Part shown: positions 1 to 5,625 of the stretch, in pieces
Numbering within the stretch: position 1 is the first letter of the stretch
Layout of the letters: each line of letters opens with the position of its first letter
DNA from: an uncultured Mordavella sp.
GTDB lineage: Bacteria; Bacillota; Clostridia; Lachnospirales; Lachnospiraceae
Assembly (NCBI GenBank): GCA_902406105.1
Contig: CABPCP010000028.1
Span: forward strand, 1 to 38,694
Length of the DNA: 38,694 nucleotides
Direction of reading: 5' to 3'
Translations under genes and position numbers: made by a program
Notes under the pieces: generated by a model
The model's input: the letters and a program-made list of their open reading frames with translations, nothing else
What the model was told of the DNA's origin: nothing
Database searches by the model: none

Positions 1-40
1 ATTTGCTTGGGTCCAGTATAAAGTCCTTCGCTTTTATCAT
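1..40 (-). CDS. 5' end of an unidentified minus-strand gene (truncated by the window edge)
   Basis: On the minus strand an AGGAAAGGAGGTG ribosome binding site precedes an ATG (plus-strand cat at 38-40), and the frame stays open to the window edge. It encodes MIKAKDFILDPSK and continues outside. A perfect consensus promoter lies upstream at 83-111. The gene is divergent from the XRE repressor at 179, the usual layout of a mobile-element control region in which the repressor governs the opposite operon. Thirteen residues are too few to identify the product. Confidence 0.6.
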   Translation of the reverse strand, partial: MIKAKDFILDPSK

Positions 41-82
41 ATTTTTCACCTCCTTTCCTAAAACAAATAGTTGTTGATTCTC

Positions 83-111
83 ATTATAACTCTCTTTTGT
101 CTATGTGTCAA
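83..111 (-). promoter_or_regulatory. Consensus promoter for the leftward gene, with a nearby near-palindrome
   Basis: Read on the minus strand, TTGACA (plus 106-111) and TATAAT (plus 83-88) are separated by 17 bases, a perfect sigma-A consensus. Just downstream, AACAAATAGTTGTT (62-75) is a near-palindrome with AACAA/TTGTT arms, a plausible operator for the adjacent XRE repressor. The operator role is inferred. Confidence 0.7.
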
Positions 112-129
112 CATTATGCTATTATTTTA

Positions 130-158
130 TTGACTTAAACCATAATAAAGTATATAAT
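130..158 (+). promoter_or_regulatory. Promoter of the XRE repressor gene
   Basis: TTGACT (130-135), a 17-base spacer and TATAAT (153-158) lie just upstream of the ribosome binding site of the gene at 179. This promoter is back-to-back with the leftward promoter at 83-111, forming a compact divergent switch. Confidence 0.7.
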
Positions 159-178
159 GCACTTAAGGAGGTGAAAAA

Positions 179-646
179 ATGAATCTAAAAGAATTACGGG
201 AGAAGAGTAGAATTTCCCAAAAAGAATTGGCAGATTATTTAGGAATTTCTCAAAACGCTGTTAGTTTGTATGAAATCGGAAAGCGGGAACCCAATATTAA
301 GACCCTTATAAAGCTTTCAGACTATTTCAATGTTTCAGTTGATTACTTATTAGGCCATATTTACTCAACCAATGGAAAAACAGATATTCAAAGCCAACTT
401 AAAAATTTGATTAATAAGCGAAATTATTATCAAAAACTATATGAAGACATCAAAGTGTATGGCGAACAGACAATAACAACCAAAACAGATGAGAATGGTA
501 TAATAACAGAAGTCGAAAAAGCCGATATGAAATCTTTAGCCAGTGAAGCAATGGAGGAATTTAAACATCTAAAAGACTTTGAAAAAGTAGAACTTTATTT
601 AATGCTTCTTGAACAACAAATCAAGAAACAGTATAGCCAACTATAG
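179..646 (+). CDS. XRE-family repressor (ImmR/CI-like)
   Basis: The protein has 155 residues. Residues 1-60 form a canonical XRE helix-turn-helix beginning MNLKELREKSRISQKELADY, followed by a QNAVSLYEIGKREP recognition region and the SVDYLLG end typical of ImmR and phage repressors. The C-terminal half is charged and probably helical, suitable for oligomerisation or for sensing an inducing partner. The start follows an AAGGAGGTG site and has its own consensus promoter. The divergent neighbour with a strong promoter suggests that it represses the leftward genes of the integrated element and perhaps itself. No protease or ligand-binding domain is visible. The HTH call is firm; the target genes are inferred from layout. 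Confidence 0.9.
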   Translation: MNLKELREKSRISQKELADYLGISQNAVSLYEIGKREPNIKTLIKLSDYFNVSVDYLLGHIYSTNGKTDIQSQLKNLINKRNYYQKLYEDIKVYGEQTITTKTDENGIITEVEKADMKSLASEAMEEFKHLKDFEKVELYLMLLEQQIKKQYSQL

Positions 647-683
647 TAAGGCAGATAAAGAAAATATTAGAAAAGTGTACGCT

Positions 684-728
684 GGCCCAGACGACCCGCC
701 CCCCTGTTAGGAACCGTCGCTCTGGGCC
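684..728. repeat. GC-rich imperfect inverted repeat in the 647-885 gene-free stretch
   Basis: GGCCCAGACGAC (684-695) can pair with GTCGCTCTGGGCC (716-728) with one bulged C, giving a 12-bp stem around a C-rich loop. It stands out in AT-rich sequence and has no T-tract, so it is a poor terminator. It might be a structured RNA or a recombination/transfer site of the element. Nothing else recognisable lies between 647 and 885 except a weak CAAACAG/CTGTTTG hairpin beyond the minus-strand gene at 886. Confidence 0.45.
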
Positions 729-885
729 TTCCTTACGGAACCGCTATTTTAAGTAGAATGGACAAGGAAAACAGGGCGACGGAGATTTTCCAGAGTTTAT
801 ATATTTTACATACTGTGGCCCTCTGAACAGCGAGACAGCATTATTGTTATTAAATCAAACAGTGTGACTGACAATGTGCTGTTTG

Positions 886-1200
886 TTATTTTTCCCCATA
901 TTCAAATCTGACTATTTTAAATGGTTTCTCTCCATAGCGGATAAGCCATCTCGAATAGTAAAGATTGATTTCAAGAGTGGTAGGTGTACCGTTAATCTTA
1001 TTATGCGATTTTTCGATTTTTAGGATAATATTGTCAATGTCCCAGTATTTATATACAACCACTTCCAAAGTAGTATCTCTTGTATTCTGATTGCTGATTG
1101 ATATACTATTAAATACGTGGTAATCAGGCAGATTAAGATAAAATAAGACACCTGCCAAAAGAAATAAAGTGAAAAATATTGAAATAAATTTCTTTTTCAT
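886..1200 (-). CDS. Small membrane-anchored or secreted protein of unknown function
   Basis: The protein has 104 residues. The N-terminus MKKKFISIFFTLFLLAGVLFY is a basic stretch followed by a hydrophobic segment, so it is a signal peptide or N-terminal anchor. The remaining 80 residues are polar, beta-rich looking and have no cysteine. The start codon lies 3 bases after the stop of the gene at 1204-1521, which implies coupled translation and a shared function. The family is not recognised. It belongs to the integrated element by position and base composition. Confidence 0.6.
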   Translation of the reverse strand: MKKKFISIFFTLFLLAGVLFYLNLPDYHVFNSISISNQNTRDTTLEVVVYKYWDIDNIILKIEKSHNKINGTPTTLEINLYYSRWLIRYGEKPFKIVRFEYGEK

Positions 1201-1203
1201 ACC

Positions 1204-1521
1204 CTAGCCTTTTGTGTCTATAAACAGTTCTTCGATTGATATATTGAGATATTTCAAAATTTTTATGCAATCCGCAATTCCGGCTAAGTAAGACAAGTTA
1301 GAATATTCTATATTTTGTCTGTCACGTGCGTCTAATAGTTGATTTACTATTGTTCTTTGCTCGGCAGATAAGGACAAATCCATATATCGTTTTTCTGCAA
1401 GATTCTCTTGATCTGCATAATTCTGATAGTCACTGTCAGTTGTAAGTAATGATGATACAGATTCTTCTTTCATAGATTCCAGTGAGTGTTTGAATACATT
1501 ATAAAAACCGTTATCAGCCAT
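1204..1521 (-). CDS. Small helical protein of unknown function, first gene of a two-gene unit
   Basis: The protein has 105 residues, is acidic, and has no signal peptide or membrane segment. The centre and C-terminus look like two long helices, with a SAEQRTIVNQLLDARDRQN stretch followed by LAGIADCIKILKYL. That layout resembles small Firmicute proteins of the DUF6809 type, but the match is only a visual impression. A GGGGGAT site precedes the ATG. The downstream gene at 886-1200 begins 3 bases after its stop. It is transcribed divergently from the tandem XRE genes at 1672 and 2001, which might control it. Confidence 0.6.
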   Translation of the reverse strand: MADNGFYNVFKHSLESMKEESVSSLLTTDSDYQNYADQENLAEKRYMDLSLSAEQRTIVNQLLDARDRQNIEYSNLSYLAGIADCIKILKYLNISIEELFIDTKG

Positions 1522-1599
1522 TGTTACTATCCCCCGATATTATTTGAATACGACAAAGTTACATTTTCCTGCTTTCTTTTAGACGAATGTTTCCAATGG

Positions 1600-1657
1600 G
1601 TGACAAGGAAAATCAAACCTCTGCATATACTCAAAACATAACACCAATCAGTCACAA
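1600..1657 (+). promoter_or_regulatory. Control region of the first tandem XRE gene
   Basis: GTGACA (1600-1605), a 20-base gap and TATACT (1626-1631) form a promoter-like pair. ACCAATCAGTCACAA follows at 1643-1657, just before the ribosome binding site. GTGAC (1600) and GTCAC (1651) are inverted half-sites. The same arrangement recurs upstream of the second XRE gene (1929-1988). A 20-base spacer is long for sigma-A, so the promoter might need an activator, or GTGACA might be purely an operator half. Confidence 0.5.
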
Positions 1658-1671
1658 GCGGAGGGAGTATA

Positions 1672-1902
1672 ATGCAATGGATTTTACAAGATATACCTTT
1701 AGGAAGAAATATTCAAACTGCCAGAATGTCTAAGAATATGACACAAATGCAGGTTGTTGAAAAAATGCAGTTAATAGGCAGTAGTATTTCCAGAAGTACC
1801 TATGCCAACATAGAAACTGGACGCAGAAATATAAAAGCCAGTGATTTACGAGCGTTAAAAGAAGTGTTGGATGTTGATTACTCTGACTTTTTTAAAGACT
1901 AG
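1672..1902 (+). CDS. Small XRE-family DNA-binding protein, tandem copy 1
   Basis: The protein has 76 residues and is almost entirely a helix-turn-helix domain. It reads MQWILQDIPLGRNIQTARMS, then a TQMQVVEKMQ helix, SRSTYANIETGRRNIKASDL recognition and linker residues, and a final VDYSDFFKD. There is no effector domain. A GGAGGGAG site lies 5 bases before the ATG. It is a close paralogue of the gene at 2001-2231. Proteins of this size in mobile elements usually act as dimeric repressors of their own operon or as silencers of the element. The divergent genes at 886-1521 are possible targets. DNA binding is near certain; the targets are inferred. Confidence 0.85.
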   Translation: MQWILQDIPLGRNIQTARMSKNMTQMQVVEKMQLIGSSISRSTYANIETGRRNIKASDLRALKEVLDVDYSDFFKD

Positions 1903-1928
1903 AAGTTTCAAACGATTGTTTCTAACTA

Positions 1929-1988
1929 GTGACAATTTTAGCATATATGTAGCGTATACTCAAGGAAAAAGTTACCAATCGGTCACAA
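1929..1988 (+). promoter_or_regulatory. Control region of the second tandem XRE gene
   Basis: GTGACA (1929-1934), a 20-base gap, TATACT (1955-1960) and ACCAATCGGTCACAA (1974-1988) reproduce the control motifs of copy 1. The GTGAC/GTCAC inverted half-sites are 53 bases apart here against 51 in copy 1. Conservation of these elements while the intervening bases diverged argues for function as operator and promoter. Confidence 0.5.
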
Positions 1989-2000
1989 ATGAGGGCTATA

Positions 2001-2231
2001 ATGCAGAGGGTTATACGTGATGTACCATTAGGGCGTAATATACAAAACATAAGATTAAAAAAAGGCTTAACGCAAGACCAGCTTGTTGCTAAAATGCAGA
2101 TTCGGGGAAGCAGTATGTCACGTAGCACCTTAGCCAATATAGAAACCGGCAGAAGAAATATCAAAGCGTATGACTTAAAGATAATGAAAGAAATATTAAA
2201 TGTGCCTTATGAGGATTTTTTTGAAAATTGA
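2001..2231 (+). CDS. Small XRE-family DNA-binding protein, tandem copy 2
   Basis: The start is placed at the ATG at 2001. The in-frame ATG at 1989 overlaps the ribosome binding site GAGGG, and the choice at 2001 gives 76 residues, exactly the length of copy 1. The protein begins MQRVIRDVPLGRNIQNIRLK. It has the TQDQLVAKMQ helix and the SRSTLANIETGRRNIKAYDL region shared with copy 1, and ends VPYEDFFEN. It is a whole-domain helix-turn-helix with no sensor region. The recognition region is nearly identical between the copies, so both probably bind the same GTGAC/GTCAC sites and may form heterodimers. That is inference. Confidence 0.85.
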   Translation: MQRVIRDVPLGRNIQNIRLKKGLTQDQLVAKMQIRGSSMSRSTLANIETGRRNIKAYDLKIMKEILNVPYEDFFEN

Positions 2232-2245
2232 TTTGAAATATATAA

Positions 2246-2282
2246 CGAGGAGTATCTATTCCCAATAGGATAGACACTCCTC
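2246..2282 (+). terminator. Probable terminator after the XRE pair
   Basis: CGAGGAGT (2246-2253) pairs with ACTCCTCG (2275-2282), and the inner TCTAT/GATAGA bases extend the stem. The following sequence is TTGTC rather than a long T-run, so termination may be partial. Confidence 0.5.
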
Positions 2283-2424
2283 GTTGTCAAATACAAATTA
2301 ACAGATATGCAAGTTCTCCTTTCTGACCGATTGGGTCGCTTGTTTTATTATGTCGTGGTTGGGTTTTGGTTGGGATTCAAAAACAGCCCTTACAAAGCCC
2401 GTAAATACGTTGTTCGTTGACCGT

Positions 2425-2456
2425 AGAGGTCGCAGGTTCAAATCCTGTCACTCCGA
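2425..2456 (+). other. Displaced 3' tRNA fragment (proline type): attachment-site scar of the element
   Basis: The sequence contains an intact T-arm, GCAGG-TTCAAAT-CCTGT (2432-2448), and a 3' acceptor strand CACTCCGA ending at 2456. This is the 3' end expected of a Gram-positive tRNA-Pro. No matching 5' acceptor (CGGAGTG), D-arm or anticodon arm lies upstream, so this is not a complete gene. A strong terminator follows at 2470-2510, as after a native tRNA. Tyrosine recombinases of integrative elements use such 3' tRNA ends as attachment sites and leave a displaced fragment at the far end. The element therefore extends leftward out of the window, and its integrase is probably at the other end. 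Confidence 0.75.
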
Positions 2457-2469
2457 TTTTTTTATTGGG

Positions 2470-2510
2470 ATACCACAAAACCCGTGGAGGCGAGTTTTGT
2501 GGTATTTTTT
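2470..2510 (+). terminator. Strong rho-independent terminator behind the tRNA fragment
   Basis: ATACCACAAAAC (2470-2481) pairs perfectly with GTTTTGTGGTAT (2494-2505) and is followed by a T-run. It is probably the original terminator of the tRNA gene into which the element inserted. Confidence 0.9.
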
Positions 2511-2558
2511 GTTGTGTTGGAAAGGAAATGGCGGACGAGATTATGTAAGGAATATTTC

Positions 2559-2587
2559 TTGTTAGAAGCCAATTGCTTTGGCAGAAT
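2559..2587 (+). promoter_or_regulatory. Possible promoter of the small-toxin mRNA
   Basis: TTGTTA (2559-2564), a 17-base spacer and CAGAAT (2582-2587) would start transcription near 2594, exactly at the left arm of the inverted repeat. It is weaker than the opposing antisense promoter at 2881-2909, as expected when an antitoxin RNA is in excess. Confidence 0.4.
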
Positions 2588-2701
2588 TAATTAGGCACTA
2601 TCAGAAAAACGGTAGGCGGTTAGTCCTTCGACAGAGGGACTGAACCCTCTGATTACATAGAAATCTCCATAAGGAGAAATCTGGGAAAGGAGGGCAAGCT
2701 T

Positions 2702-2794
2702 ATGAGTGATTTTGAAATGCTTTCCCTCGTACTAATGATACTGAGTATCGTGGTAACGATTCAGATTGCATATATAAGTCATACGAAAAAGTAA
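2702..2794 (+). CDS. Short hydrophobic peptide, holin-like type I toxin candidate
   Basis: This open frame encodes 30 residues, MSDFEMLSLVLMILSIVVTI followed by a short tail ending SHTKK. It has a polar N-terminus, one transmembrane helix (about residues 7-25) and a basic C-terminus, the layout of the putative holin-like toxin (Hol_Tox) peptides of Firmicutes. AAAGGAGGG (2686-2694) lies 7 bases before the ATG. The stop codon is inside the left arm of a symmetric terminator (2786-2827), and a convergent antisense promoter lies beyond it. This is the arrangement of TxpA/RatA- and Fst-type loci, in which the peptide would depolarise the membrane unless the antisense RNA blocks it. The toxin role is inferred from architecture. 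Confidence 0.65.
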   Translation: MSDFEMLSLVLMILSIVVTIQIAYISHTKK

Positions 2795-2827
2795 CCGCCC
2801 TCGCCAAAGGTTTACGGTTACTTTTTT
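2786..2827. terminator. Bidirectional terminator shared by toxin mRNA and antisense RNA
   Basis: AAAAAGTAACCG (2786-2797) pairs perfectly with CGGTTACTTTTT (2815-2826). A T-run follows on the plus strand and the complementary run on the minus strand, so it can end transcription both ways. It would give the two RNAs a fully complementary 3' overlap. Confidence 0.85.
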
Positions 2828-2874
2828 AACTATATAACTTTTGGACTAACCGCTTATCGGTAGTGCCTTTTTCT
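2786..2874 (-). ncRNA. Predicted antisense antitoxin RNA (about 90 nt)
   Basis: Transcription from the strong minus-strand promoter at 2881-2909 would begin near 2874 and end at the symmetric terminator 2786-2827. The RNA starts with the GGCACTACCGATAAGCGG segment of the right repeat arm. It contains no open frame with a ribosome binding site. It overlaps the 3' end and the stop codon of the toxin mRNA in antisense. The exact ends are inferred. Confidence 0.55.
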
Positions 2875-2880
2875 ATGTTC

Positions 2881-2909
2881 ATTCTAGCAAAAGAATATCC
2901 GATTGTCAA
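2881..2909 (-). promoter_or_regulatory. Strong minus-strand promoter for the antisense RNA
   Basis: Read on the minus strand, TTGACA (plus 2904-2909), a 17-base spacer and TAGAAT (plus 2881-2886) form a near-consensus promoter. It faces the small hydrophobic gene and drives no protein-coding frame. Confidence 0.75.
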
Positions 2910-2985
2910 ATTTCATTTGTACTCCATATGGAATCAAAAAGGTTTTTGCTTTTCTATATAGGCATGGAGTCAGAGCAGAAAATGA

Positions 2986-3014
2986 TTGATATTCCTTCTA
3001 TACATATTTATAAT
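2986..3014 (+). promoter_or_regulatory. Promoter upstream of a short frame and the surface-protein gene
   Basis: TTGATA (2986-2991), a 17-base spacer and TATAAT (3009-3014) form a near-consensus promoter. It would produce a leader of about 200 bases ahead of the gene at 3222. Confidence 0.6.
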
Positions 3015-3036
3015 AGAGACTGTCTAAGGAGATGAA

Positions 3037-3135
3037 ATGATCTTGAAATGTCGCGAAAAGTGCTTGGCAGCCATGTTTAGAAATTGCTACACTCGGCAGA
3101 GAGAGTCTGCTCTTTTTGCGTACAATTTAAATTAG
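3037..3135 (+). CDS. Possible 32-residue leader or small protein
   Basis: The ATG at 3037 follows AAGGAG (3026-3031) by 5 bases and lies just after a near-consensus promoter. It opens a 32-codon frame beginning MILKCREKCLAAMFRNCYTR. The peptide is basic, contains three cysteines and resembles nothing I recognise. It may be a genuine small protein, a translated leader of the surface-protein mRNA, or chance. The ribosome binding site and promoter spacing are the only support. Confidence 0.3.
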   Translation: MILKCREKCLAAMFRNCYTRQRESALFAYNLN

Positions 3136-3146
3136 AGATACACGTA

Positions 3147-3192
3147 CAAAAACATAGGTATATCCTTATAAGGGGGTGTACCTTTGTTTTTG
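3147..3192 (+). other. Leader hairpin before the surface-protein gene
   Basis: CAAAAACATAGGTA (3147-3160) pairs with TACCTTTGTTTTTG (3179-3192) with one mismatch. The hairpin ends 29 bases before the GTG start. It might act as an attenuator or mRNA stabiliser. As a terminator its T-run would be inside the stem, which is atypical. Confidence 0.5.
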
Positions 3193-3221
3193 GCGCATAA
3201 GGAAAGGAGAAGATAAACAGC

Positions 3222-5312
3222 GTGAAGAAGAATGGAAAGAAAGTCGCCGCCATTGCGCTGGCGGCGGTTATGGGCTTGAGTTTTACAGGTTATCCTGTAT
3301 ATGCACAGGAAGAAACAGAAGGAAGCAATTCAGCCCCGGTGGAAGATGTGACCGGACAGGAGCAAAATGATGGGCTAAATAATAAAGGAACAAAAATTGA
3401 AGAAAATGAAGCCGCAGAAAGCGGGAAAAAGACGGATAAGGAAGAAATGGCAGATGAGAAGCCATCAAATACCGCAAGAAAAGAAATAAAGGAAATAGAA
3501 GTTCCCAATGAGATAGAACCTTATGCGGAAAACAACGCAGGCAGTTTCCGTGTTACAGGTGGTAACTCTGGAAATGAATGGATATATGACAGCGGCAGTA
3601 ATACGCTGACATTTCGTGCCAGCGGTACATATACGGTTACAGGCGACGGACAGGAAACGAATGAGAAAATCGTTGTTGAAGAAAACTTCAGCGGTACGAT
3701 TACGATTGAAAGTATTAATATTAATGTAGGATCGACTTATGGTGCTTGTGCTTTTGAGGTGAAAAATACCGCACAATTGACTCTGGACCTAAGAGGAGAG
3801 AATCAGGTGCACTCTGGCGCTAATAGAGCAGGTTTGGAGTTTGGTGGGGCTACTGATGGTTCCTTAACGGTTACATCGGATAGCAAAGGTTCATTGACCG
3901 CAACAACTGAATGGTATGGAGCTGGAATAGGCGGCAGATTTGGAGAAGCTGGAAACAATATTACTATCGCTGGTGGAATCGTGACCGCAATAGGCGGAAG
4001 CTCTGGAGCCGGAATAGGAGGCGGTTATGGAGCTGGAAGCAATATTACGATTACTGGCGGAACCGTGGCCGCGACAAGCATAGGGTATGGAGCCGGAATA
4101 GGAGGCGGCGAGAGTGGAGCTGGAAACAATATCACGATCACCGGCGGAACCGTGACTGCGAGAAGTGGAGCATGGGGAGCCGGAATAGGCGGCGGACGGG
4201 GGTTCGGAAGCAATATCGCAATCACCGGTGGAACCGTGACTGCAACAGGTGGAAACTCTGGAGCTGGAATAGGCGATGGAGATGGCGGGAGCGGAAGCAA
4301 TATCATGATCACTGACGGAACCGTGACTGCAACAGGTGGAAACTCTGGAGCTGGAATAGACGGCGGAGACATTGCGATTATTGGCGGAAGTGTTAAAGCA
4401 GGTCGCATTGGTATAACACCAACAGATGGAGGAAAGAATAATGTCTATCTTGCAAAGATAGACGGACTTTCCGGCATAGATACCGTTATGGTTGATGGAA
4501 CGGCTTTCACCAGAAATGGTGATCATCCGAATGGGGACGGAGCGTTCTATCTTTATCTGACCGGACAGGAACATACAGTTACAGCAAACGGCCAAACGAC
4601 TTATCTTGGCTGGAACGGTTCTGCGTTTGTGGTCAGGCAAGAAACACCAGAGCCAAAAGTAACGATTCAGTCTAAAACTGCTACCAGTATTACCGTACAG
4701 CCGTTGTCAGCTATTGATACTTATGGTGCGGCAGAATATAGTATTGATAGTACGGCTGATGGAGACTGGCAAGACAGCAATGTGTTTTCAGGCTTGACCT
4801 CGGGTACGGAATATACTATTTATGCCCGCTATAAAGGGAATGCTTCTTATCTCCCGTCAGAAGCCGGAAGTGTAATGGTAACGACTATGAAAGATGGTAA
4901 CACGCTTATTGCAGAGCTGCCTGATTTGACAGCTGTTTATGGACAGAAATTGTCAGATATTACGCTTCCGACCGGTTGGACATGGGCGGATCCGGATATG
5001 GCTGTATCTGTAGGGACACAAACTTATACTGTTCGATTTGATACGATAAATTACGAGATCGAATACGACTTTACAGGCGTAAACGGTTATGACAGAAATA
5101 ATCACTATGTGGAGCGCAGTTTGACCTTCAATGTTTCTAAAGGGGATACTTCTGCTCTTATATCGGGAAAAGAAGAGGACGCACAGGCGGAAGACAATTC
5201 AGTAGCCAAGACTAGCGACACCGCGAATGTTGTCATTTGGTCTGCGCTGTTAGTTTTATCTACAATTGGTCTACTGTTTACGGTTCTATTCAGGTGTAGG
5301 AGACAGCGGTAA
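3222..5312 (+). CDS. Repeat-rich surface protein with a variant sortase signal
   Basis: The protein has 696 residues and a GTG start after GGAAAGGAGAAG. Residues 1-28 are a signal peptide ending PVYAQ. Residues 30-100 are Glu/Lys-rich and low in complexity. Residues about 230-390 hold six degenerate repeats of the form GAGIGGG-x(5-8)-NITITGGTVTA, consistent with a beta-solenoid stalk. Residues about 477-557 look like a fibronectin type III or Ig-like domain, followed by another beta-rich domain. The C-terminus has SVAKTSDT, a hydrophobic helix and RCRRQR, a sorting signal with AKTSD instead of LPXTG. Such proteins are usually covalently attached to peptidoglycan and act in adhesion or carbohydrate binding. 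No catalytic motif is visible. The gene is single, with a terminator at 5339-5361. Confidence 0.8.
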   Translation: MKKNGKKVAAIALAAVMGLSFTGYPVYAQEETEGSNSAPVEDVTGQEQNDGLNNKGTKIEENEAAESGKKTDKEEMADEKPSNTARKEIKEIEVPNEIEPYAENNAGSFRVTGGNSGNEWIYDSGSNTLTFRASGTYTVTGDGQETNEKIVVEENFSGTITIESININVGSTYGACAFEVKNTAQLTLDLRGENQVHSGANRAGLEFGGATDGSLTVTSDSKGSLTATTEWYGAGIGGRFGEAGNNITIAGGIVTAIGGSSGAGIGGGYGAGSNITITGGTVAATSIGYGAGIGGGESGAGNNITITGGTVTARSGAWGAGIGGGRGFGSNIAITGGTVTATGGNSGAGIGDGDGGSGSNIMITDGTVTATGGNSGAGIDGGDIAIIGGSVKAGRIGITPTDGGKNNVYLAKIDGLSGIDTVMVDGTAFTRNGDHPNGDGAFYLYLTGQEHTVTANGQTTYLGWNGSAFVVRQETPEPKVTIQSKTATSITVQPLSAIDTYGAAEYSIDSTADGDWQDSNVFSGLTSGTEYTIYARYKGNASYLPSEAGSVMVTTMKDGNTLIAELPDLTAVYGQKLSDITLPTGWTWADPDMAVSVGTQTYTVRFDTINYEIEYDFTGVNGYDRNNHYVERSLTFNVSKGDTSALISGKEEDAQAEDNSVAKTSDTANVVIWSALLVLSTIGLLFTVLFRCRRQR
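3909..4395 (+). repeat. Six in-frame degenerate repeats in the surface-protein gene
   Basis: About 75-90 bases per unit encode the GAGIGGG and NITITGGTVTA blocks. The last unit is shortened. Copies 4-6 share long near-identical DNA stretches around ACCGTGACTGCAACAGGTGG, which suggests recent duplication or recombination. Copy number could vary between strains. Confidence 0.75.
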
Positions 5313-5338
5313 AAGAAATTTTATCAGGGATACTTTTT

Positions 5339-5361
5339 AGCCCGTACAGCGTGTACGGGCT
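5339..5361 (+). terminator. Terminator after the surface-protein gene
   Basis: AGCCCGTACA (5339-5348) pairs perfectly with TGTACGGGCT (5352-5361) around GCG and is followed by an A/T-rich but mixed tail. The rest of 5313-5625 holds a promoter (5438-5466) and a short frame ending at 5575 that looks non-functional. Confidence 0.7.
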
Positions 5362-5437
5362 ATTATTATATATATATGCATATTTAGAATTATTTTTTAG
5401 AGATTGGGCCGGATTTATTACACTTCCAAAGAAAGAA

Positions 5438-5466
5438 TTGTTTAAAATATGAAATATAGGTATAAT
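5438..5466 (+). promoter_or_regulatory. Promoter upstream of the acidic unknown gene
   Basis: TTGTTT (5438-5443), a 17-base spacer and TATAAT (5461-5466). The gene begins 160 bases further on, leaving a long leader. In that leader an AGGAAGGAG site precedes a GTG at 5576 that opens a 20-codon frame overlapping the real start. Confidence 0.5.
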
Positions 5467-5625
5467 ACTTTATATAAGTATTTCGGACATATAAATATGG
5501 GATGTTGTTTCAGATTTGGAATCAAAGACATACTTCCCTATTACAGAAATATCGCGCAGGAAGGAGCGAAGCTAAGTGCCTGATCATCAAAGAGAACTGA
5601 TTGAATATCCAGGCGGGCGGCGATT

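Larger units (their letters stand above)
1600..2231 (+). repeat. Tandem duplication of a 303-bp regulator cassette
   Basis: Two direct units, 1600-1902 and 1929-2231, each run from a GTGACA motif to the stop codon of an XRE gene. Both are exactly 303 bases, with 72 bases from GTGACA to the ATG and a 76-codon gene, and they are separated by 26 bases. The shared features are the GTGACA, TATACT and ACCAATC-GTCACAA motifs plus strongly similar coding sequence. Many substitutions separate the copies, so the duplication is old. Confidence 0.8.
2594..2867. repeat. Inverted repeat flanking the toxin-like locus
   Basis: The left arm 2594-2626 (GGCACTA ... GCGGTTAGTCC) is an imperfect inverted copy of the right arm 2843-2867 (GGACTAACCGC ... 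TAGTGCC). The outer 7 and inner 11 bases match, and the middles differ. The arms coincide with the predicted 5' ends of the toxin mRNA and of the convergent antisense RNA, so the two RNAs would start with nearly the same sequence. Confidence 0.7.

Noticed and set aside
1922..2164. An 80-codon minus-strand frame opposite the second XRE gene
   Set aside because: The plus-strand XRE gene is clearly real, and the reverse frame has no start signals.
2338..2456. A complete tRNA-Pro gene
   Set aside because: Only the T-arm and 3' acceptor strand are present. No CGGAGTG 5' acceptor, D-arm or TGG anticodon arm can be found upstream.
2350..2565. A 71-codon plus-strand frame through the tRNA fragment and terminator
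   Set aside because: It runs through an attachment site and a rho-independent hairpin, lacks a ribosome binding site, and its translation resembles no protein.
3909..4395. Regular repeats that might be taken for a CRISPR array
   Set aside because: Units are degenerate, keep the reading frame, encode GAGIGGG/TGGTV blocks and have no unique spacers between identical repeats.
3891..4640. A 249-codon minus-strand frame and two other long frames across the surface-protein repeats
   Set aside because: They are out-of-frame shadows of the Gly-rich repeats, with no ribosome binding site and low-complexity translations.
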